64,000 nucleotides of DNA, from positions 1 through 64,000 of the forward strand of contig JASEEU010000006.1 of assembly GCA_030019445.1 (NCBI GenBank), written 5' to 3'. Each line of letters begins with the position of its first letter. Within the stretch, counting starts at the first letter, position 1. The position numbers were made by a program, and so were the translations under genes. Under the pieces are notes generated by a model, which did not search any database, had not been told where the DNA came from, and was given only the letters and a program-made list of their open reading frames with translations. Origin of the DNA: Anaerosomatales bacterium. Lineage in GTDB: Bacteria; Actinomycetota; Coriobacteriia; Anaerosomatales; Anaerosomataceae. This document shows positions 59,741 through 64,000 of this stretch, piece by piece.

Positions 59741-60400
59741 ATGAGCACCGTGAAGGTCCTCCTCATGGGTGCGCGTCGCGCGTCTCTCGAGGCGCTCTCG
59801 CTCGCGCTCACGATCGAACCGCGCTTCTCGGTGGTGGGGGTCGAGACCGACCCCGAACGCTTCCCGGAGGCCGGGACGCGCTGCAGGGCCGACGTCGCGG
59901 TCGTCGAGCCTGAATCCGTCGACACCGGGCTCGTCCGCCTGTTCCGTGACGCGTGTCCCGAGACGCGGCTGCTGCTGCTCGGCGAGGAGTCGGACCCGCG
60001 CCTGCTCGGCCTCTTCATCGCGGGCGCCGACGGCTTCGTCGACCGCAACGGGCGCCTCGAGTCCCTCATCGACGCGGTCGCGACCCTCGCCTCCGACGGC
60101 GTGCTGCTGCCTGCCTTCCTCGCGCGGCTCATCCTCGCGCGCCTCCGTGGGTTGGAAGAGTCGTACGGATCGGTCGGCTACGACCTGCCGAGGCTCGGCG
60201 AGCGCGAGCGCGCGGTCCTGCGCGGTCTTGCGTCGGGCGCGACCAACAAGGAGATCGCGGCCGAGGCGGGCGTCTCGGTCAGCACCGTGAAGAACCAGGT
60301 CTCCTCGGTGCTCCGCAAGCTCGGCGTGGCCAACCGCAGCGAGGCCGTAGCCCGCGCGTTCCGTCTCGGCCTGCTCGCCGATGAGCCGGACGGGGGATAG
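59741..60400 (+). CDS. NarL/LuxR-type regulator with atypical receiver
   Basis: A 219-residue two-domain regulator. The C-terminal LuxR helix-turn-helix is clear: LGERERAVLRGLASGATNKE then VSVSTVKNQVSSVLRKL. The N-terminal 120 residues have a receiver-like fold, but the acidic pair after strand 1 is missing (LLMGARRAS) and the phospho-acceptor Asp position is Glu (E56 in VVEPES). Phosphorylation control is therefore doubtful; it may be constitutively active or respond to another signal. No kinase gene is adjacent. Confidence 0.85.
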   Translation: MSTVKVLLMGARRASLEALSLALTIEPRFSVVGVETDPERFPEAGTRCRADVAVVEPESVDTGLVRLFRDACPETRLLLLGEESDPRLLGLFIAGADGFVDRNGRLESLIDAVATLASDGVLLPAFLARLILARLRGLEESYGSVGYDLPRLGERERAVLRGLASGATNKEIAAEAGVSVSTVKNQVSSVLRKLGVANRSEAVARAFRLGLLADEPDGG

Positions 60401-60509
60401 GGCGAGCGACGTATGGCCATATGGCCTATTGAGCCATCGGGACGCTCTGCGGTTACTGGTAGGAGTCCGAGGGCTGTTAGATGACCGACCGGCGATCGGG
60501 GGATACGCC

Positions 60510-60839
60510 GTGACGAACGCTGAAGACCTGTCCGTGATCCGCTTCACCGACGCGGAGCGAGGCGACGTCGACGCCATTCGCGCGCTCATCGCCGATGCGC
60601 TCTCCGCGCCGAGCCCGCGTCTGCTCGCCGCCCTGACCGGCATGTCCGACGTCGACGGCTCGCTCATCGCGGCGATGCACCTTGCCTGCTCGGAGATGAG
60701 CCCCGGCGGACGCTTCGCGGTCTTCGCGCCGCCTGCCATCATCAAGCGGTTCGCCGAGTGGCACCTCGACTGCACGTGGCCGTGCTTCTCGGACTTCAAC
60801 GCCGCCACCGAGTACCTTTGCCGTCTCGACGACGCGTGA
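60510..60839 (+). CDS. STAS-domain-like protein
   Basis: A 109-residue protein resembling anti-sigma-factor antagonists: a beta-alpha pattern with LLAALTGMSDVDGSLIAAMH at the place of the phosphorylatable DxSGL loop (Ser at residue 51 in DGSLI), then GGRFAVFAPPAII. GTG 60510 with GGGGGA upstream is preferred over a start that overlaps the regulator gene. It follows the atypical LuxR regulator by 109 bases and may take part in the same control circuit. The family call is moderate. Confidence 0.65.
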   Translation: MTNAEDLSVIRFTDAERGDVDAIRALIADALSAPSPRLLAALTGMSDVDGSLIAAMHLACSEMSPGGRFAVFAPPAIIKRFAEWHLDCTWPCFSDFNAATEYLCRLDDA

Positions 60840-60925
60840 GCGCCGGCGCTGTGCGGTGACGGCTCGGTCGCGCGCCGCATCCGCTACAATCGTAGGGTCC
60901 TGCAGCGCCTCACAGGGAGTCGTCC

Positions 60926-62206
60926 ATGCGTGTGCTCGTCATCGGTTCCGGCGGCCGTGAACACGCCATCGTCGCGTCGCTCGTCGCTTCGCCGCTGGTA
61001 GACAGCGTCTTCTGTGCGCCCGGCAACGGTGGTACCGCCACCATCGCCACCAACGTCACCATCCCCGACGCCGACCCCGGTTTCTACGCGGACTGGGCGG
61101 AGGCCAACGGCATCGGCCTCGTCATCGTCGGTCCCGAGGTCCCGCTCGTGGTGGGCGTCGCGGACCTCATGCAGGCGGCGGGCATCCCGTGCTTCGGCCC
61201 CCGCGCGGCAGGCGCGTACCTGGAGGGCTCCAAGTCGTTCGCCAAGGAGTTCATGGAGCGCCATGCCATCCCCACCGGCGCGTCCAAGACGTTCGACATC
61301 CTGGAAGACGCGCTCGCCTACGTCGATGAGGTCGGCGCGCCGATCGTCGTGAAGGCCGACGGGCTCGCCGCCGGCAAGGGCGTGACCGTCGCGATGACGC
61401 CCGTGGAGGCGCGCGACGCGGTGCGGGCGTGCTTCGGCGGACGTTTCGGCACCGCCGGCGACGTGGTCGTCATCGAGGAGTACCTGGAAGGCCCCGAGTG
61501 CTCGCTGCTCGCGTTCACCGACGGCGACACCATCCTGCCCATGGTCCCCGCGCAGGACCACAAGCGCGTCTTCGACGGCGACGAGGGCCCCAACACCGGC
61601 GGCATGGGCGTCTACTCGCCGGTGCCGATCGTGGACGCAGCCACCGAAGCCGCCATGCTCGAGATCCTCGAGCGGACCGTCGCCGGTCTGCGCGAGGAGG
61701 GCATCGACTACCGCGGCGTGCTGTACGGAGGCTTCGTGCTCACCGCCGAGGGCCCCAAGGTCCTCGAGTTCAACGCGCGCTTCGGCGACCCGGAGACGCA
61801 GGTCGTCCTGCCGCGCCTCAAGACCGATCTCGCCGAGGTCTGCCTCGCGACCGCCGAGAAGCGCCTCGCGGACGTCACGCTCGAGTGGCGCGACGACCCA
61901 GCGGTGTGCGTCGTGCTCGCCTCGGGCGGCTATCCCGACCACTACGAGGTCGCCAAGGTCATCAACGGCGTCGAGGAGGCCGAGAAGCTCGAGGGCGTGA
62001 CCGTGTACCACGCGGGCACCGTGCGCGGGAATGACGGCACGCTGCTCACCTCGGGCGGTCGCGTGCTGAACGTCACGGCGCTCGCTCCCACGATGGCCGA
62101 GGCCCGTGACCGGGCATACCGCGCGGTGGACCTCATCCGCTTCGAGGACATGCACTATCGCACCGATATCGGCCTGAAGGCGCTGCGCGCGCTCGGAGAG
62201 GCGTAG
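60926..62206 (+). CDS. purD: Phosphoribosylamine-glycine ligase
   Basis: A 426-residue ATP-grasp enzyme that joins glycine to phosphoribosylamine in purine synthesis. VLVIGSGGREHAI at the N-terminus, KADGLAAGKGV, EEYLEGPECS, PNTGGMG and LEFNARFGDPE are diagnostic. Length is normal. The next gene starts two bases after its stop, so they are co-transcribed. Confidence 0.97.
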   Translation: MRVLVIGSGGREHAIVASLVASPLVDSVFCAPGNGGTATIATNVTIPDADPGFYADWAEANGIGLVIVGPEVPLVVGVADLMQAAGIPCFGPRAAGAYLEGSKSFAKEFMERHAIPTGASKTFDILEDALAYVDEVGAPIVVKADGLAAGKGVTVAMTPVEARDAVRACFGGRFGTAGDVVVIEEYLEGPECSLLAFTDGDTILPMVPAQDHKRVFDGDEGPNTGGMGVYSPVPIVDAATEAAMLEILERTVAGLREEGIDYRGVLYGGFVLTAEGPKVLEFNARFGDPETQVVLPRLKTDLAEVCLATAEKRLADVTLEWRDDPAVCVVLASGGYPDHYEVAKVINGVEEAEKLEGVTVYHAGTVRGNDGTLLTSGGRVLNVTALAPTMAEARDRAYRAVDLIRFEDMHYRTDIGLKALRALGEA

Positions 62207-62208
62207 CG

Positions 62209-63531
62209 GTGCTCGCCGAACGCCTGCTCTCCACGGCCGTCGCCACAGCGCAGAAGCGGTACTTCACCGACACGCCGCGCGCCGTCCCCTCGTTGCCGGG
62301 GCCGCGTGAGGGCATCACGTACCTGCTCTACGCGCACGTGCCGTTCTGCGAGCGGCTCTGCCCGTACTGCAGCTTCAATCGGTTCCCCTTCGCCGAGGAT
62401 CCCGCGCGCGCCTACTTCAAGAGCCTGCGCGAGCAGATGCGGATGGTGGCGGCGCTCGGCTACGACTTCCCGGCGCTCTACATCGGCGGCGGGACGCCCA
62501 CGATCCTGATCGACGAGCTCTGCGAGACCATCGACCTCGCACGCGAGCTCTTCTCGGTCAAAGAGGTGTCCACCGAGACCAACCCGAACCACCTCATACC
62601 GGAGATCCTGGAGCCGCTCAAAGACCGCGTGCAGCGCTTCTCGGTGGGCGTGCAGAGCTTCGACGACGACCTGCTGAAGCAGATGGACCGCTACGACAAG
62701 TACGGTTCCGGCGCGGAGATCCTGGAGCGCATCCAGTCGGTCGAAGGCTTCTTCCACTCGCTCAACGTGGATATGATCTTCAACTTCCCGAGCCAGACCG
62801 AGGAGGTCTTGCTCGCCGACGTGGCGGCGGTCAAGGCGAGCCGCTGCAACCAGACGACGTTCTACCCGCTCATGGCGTCGCGCTCGGTGGAGCGCAGCCT
62901 GAAGACGACCGTCGGCATGGTCGACTACGACCGCGAGGCGCGCTACTACCAGACGCTCTCGCGTTCGCTTTCGGACACGTTCGAGTTCTCGACCGCCTGG
63001 ACGTTCTCCCGCATCGGCGGCGGCATGATCGACGAGTACATCGTCGACTACGAGGAGTACGTGGGCATCGGCAGCGGCGCGTTCAGCTACCTGGACGGGA
63101 ACATCTACGTCACCACGTTCTCCCTGCGCGACTACGGTCGCGAGATCGCCGCCGGCCGGATGCCCGTTTCCATCGGCAATCGCGAGGGCGGTCTCAGGAA
63201 CCGCATGCGCTACCGGTTCCTCATGGAGCTCTTCGGCCTGCGGCTGGACAAGAAGAAGTTCGAGCGCGATTTCGGCGTGAGCGTGGAGCGCGGCCTGCGG
63301 GCCGAGATGCTCTTCTTCCGCACGTTCGGCGGCTTTGCCACCGACGACGAGGAGGAGCTGACGCTGACCGAGAAGGGCCGTTACCTGACCGTCGTCATGC
63401 AGCGACAGATGTTCGCGGACCTCAACAACCTGCGCGACGCCTCGCGCAACGCGCTCGACCCCGACGAGCGCCAGCTGCTCTTCGGGGAGGGCGGCGCCTG
63501 CCCCGCGGGTGGCGAGCCGCCCGCGCTCTAG
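62209..63531 (+). CDS. HemW/HemN-like radical SAM protein
   Basis: A 440-residue coproporphyrinogen-oxidase-like protein with C47-x3-C51-x2-C54 (FCERLCPYC) followed by Ser-Phe, so the fourth Cys of HemN is absent as in HemW/ChuW-type proteins. YIGGGTPTI, STETNPNH and FSVGVQSFDDDLL are family motifs. These proteins handle haem (trafficking or radical ring opening) rather than oxidise coproporphyrinogen. It is distinct from the HemN-like enzyme at 18005, which keeps the fourth Cys. The start is GTG, coupled to purD. Confidence 0.87.
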   Translation: MLAERLLSTAVATAQKRYFTDTPRAVPSLPGPREGITYLLYAHVPFCERLCPYCSFNRFPFAEDPARAYFKSLREQMRMVAALGYDFPALYIGGGTPTILIDELCETIDLARELFSVKEVSTETNPNHLIPEILEPLKDRVQRFSVGVQSFDDDLLKQMDRYDKYGSGAEILERIQSVEGFFHSLNVDMIFNFPSQTEEVLLADVAAVKASRCNQTTFYPLMASRSVERSLKTTVGMVDYDREARYYQTLSRSLSDTFEFSTAWTFSRIGGGMIDEYIVDYEEYVGIGSGAFSYLDGNIYVTTFSLRDYGREIAAGRMPVSIGNREGGLRNRMRYRFLMELFGLRLDKKKFERDFGVSVERGLRAEMLFFRTFGGFATDDEEELTLTEKGRYLTVVMQRQMFADLNNLRDASRNALDPDERQLLFGEGGACPAGGEPPAL

Positions 63532-63613
63532 CGGCACGGCGGTCGTTGCCCGCACGCTGTCGAACCCGTACACTCCTTCCAACCGTGTCTGGACTTCCAG
63601 GGAGGAGCACCTC

Positions 63614-64000
63614 GTGCCCACGTTCGCCTCGCGCCTCGCGGCGCTCGTACTGATCGCGGCCGTCGCCGTCGTCGCCGGCTGCTCGCCGCAGGGATCGTCC
63701 GACGTCGACGCCGCCAATGCGGCCATCGAGACCGCCAACGCGCAGATCCAGGTGTACAACGACCTCGATATCGAGATCACGCAGCTCATGGACGAGGCGA
63801 TGGGCGCCGAGGCGACCGCTGAGGGCGCCGCCCAGGCGCTGGAGCTGCTCGACCAGGTGGACGCCAAGCTCAACGAGCGCATCGCGGCCGTCAACGCCGC
63901 CAAGGATTCGCTCGCGTCGATCCAGGGCATGGACGTGGCCGAGGAGATGAAGACGTACGCAGCCAAGGAGATCGCCATCATCGACAAGATGGTCGCGGCC
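63614..64000 (+). CDS. Lipoprotein with coiled-coil region (3' end outside window)
   Basis: An open frame of 129 codons running off the right edge. GTG 63614 follows GGGAGGAGCACC. The signal peptide (RLAALVLIAAVAVVA) ends at VAGCS. The mature part is a long Ala/Glu-rich helix, probably coiled coil, with ANAQIQVYNDLDIEITQLM. Function unknown. Confidence 0.75.
   Translation, partial: MPTFASRLAALVLIAAVAVVAGCSPQGSSDVDAANAAIETANAQIQVYNDLDIEITQLMDEAMGAEATAEGAAQALELLDQVDAKLNERIAAVNAAKDSLASIQGMDVAEEMKTYAAKEIAIIDKMVAA

Overview
The window looks like the chromosome of a high-GC, strictly anaerobic or anaerobically respiring actinobacterium. The inference rests on high GC with GTG/TTG starts and GTGA/ATGA stop-start overlaps, four aldehyde:ferredoxin oxidoreductase (AOR) modules, many oxygen-sensitive radical SAM enzymes, an amino-acid fermentation-like module and Tat-exported redox subunits. 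A Coriobacteriia-like lineage would fit, but no marker gene here proves it.

Layout. Positions 1-4507 hold the end of an Fe-S subunit gene, the first AOR, a small AOR-associated protein, a short-chain dehydrogenase and an unknown helical protein. Positions 4508-5406 hold two terminator hairpins, a structured RNA element and a reverse-strand lipoprotein. Positions 5546-10447 form an amino-acid module: flavodoxin/ferredoxin fusion, class III aminotransferase, GlmL-like ATPase and ornithine/alanine racemase-like enzyme. Positions 10594-19321 are the most unusual part: a Tat-type lipoprotein with ten perfect CxC[DE]xx hexapeptide repeats, followed by seven tightly coupled genes, six of them radical SAM enzymes (two with clear SPASM-like tails, one HemN-like) and one U32-like Cys protein. 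This looks like a modified-peptide (RiPP-type) system that I cannot match to a named family. A catalytically degenerate Fic-like protein follows on the reverse strand.

Positions 21064-39519 carry three complete membrane AOR modules in the order cytochrome b, Tat-signal 4x[4Fe-4S] protein, AOR, small accessory protein. The first is separated from the next two by a complete branched-chain amino-acid (Liv-type) ABC transporter at 25596-30831. An 860-bp block covering the cytochrome b gene is nearly identical between modules 2 and 3. Two tandem B12-domain radical SAM paralogues follow the last module. The modules should pass electrons between an AOR, probably on the outer face of the membrane because its Fe-S partner carries the Tat signal, and the quinone pool through cytochrome b.

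Positions 42344-51516 are an accessory region: a Cas4-like/DnaQ-like nuclease fusion, a frameshifted HEPN-like gene, a MazG-like pyrophosphohydrolase beside a nuclease-helicase (DUF2075), an active-type Fic protein with its own operator, a NERD-domain membrane protein and a VapBC-type toxin-antitoxin pair. The rest, 51467-64000, is mostly housekeeping or envelope: Lgt-like transferase, GYF-subtilase, DUF2975/XRE pair with clear operators, two GerMN-domain proteins, purA, an atypical response regulator, a STAS-like protein, purD, a HemW-like radical SAM protein and the start of a lipoprotein. I see no rRNA, tRNA, CRISPR array or insertion sequence.

Two copies of a small structured RNA (4655-4710 and 25336-25391), each lying after an AOR transcription unit and before a strong GC hairpin, share loop and junction sequence while both stems covary. 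This is a second candidate for something undescribed.
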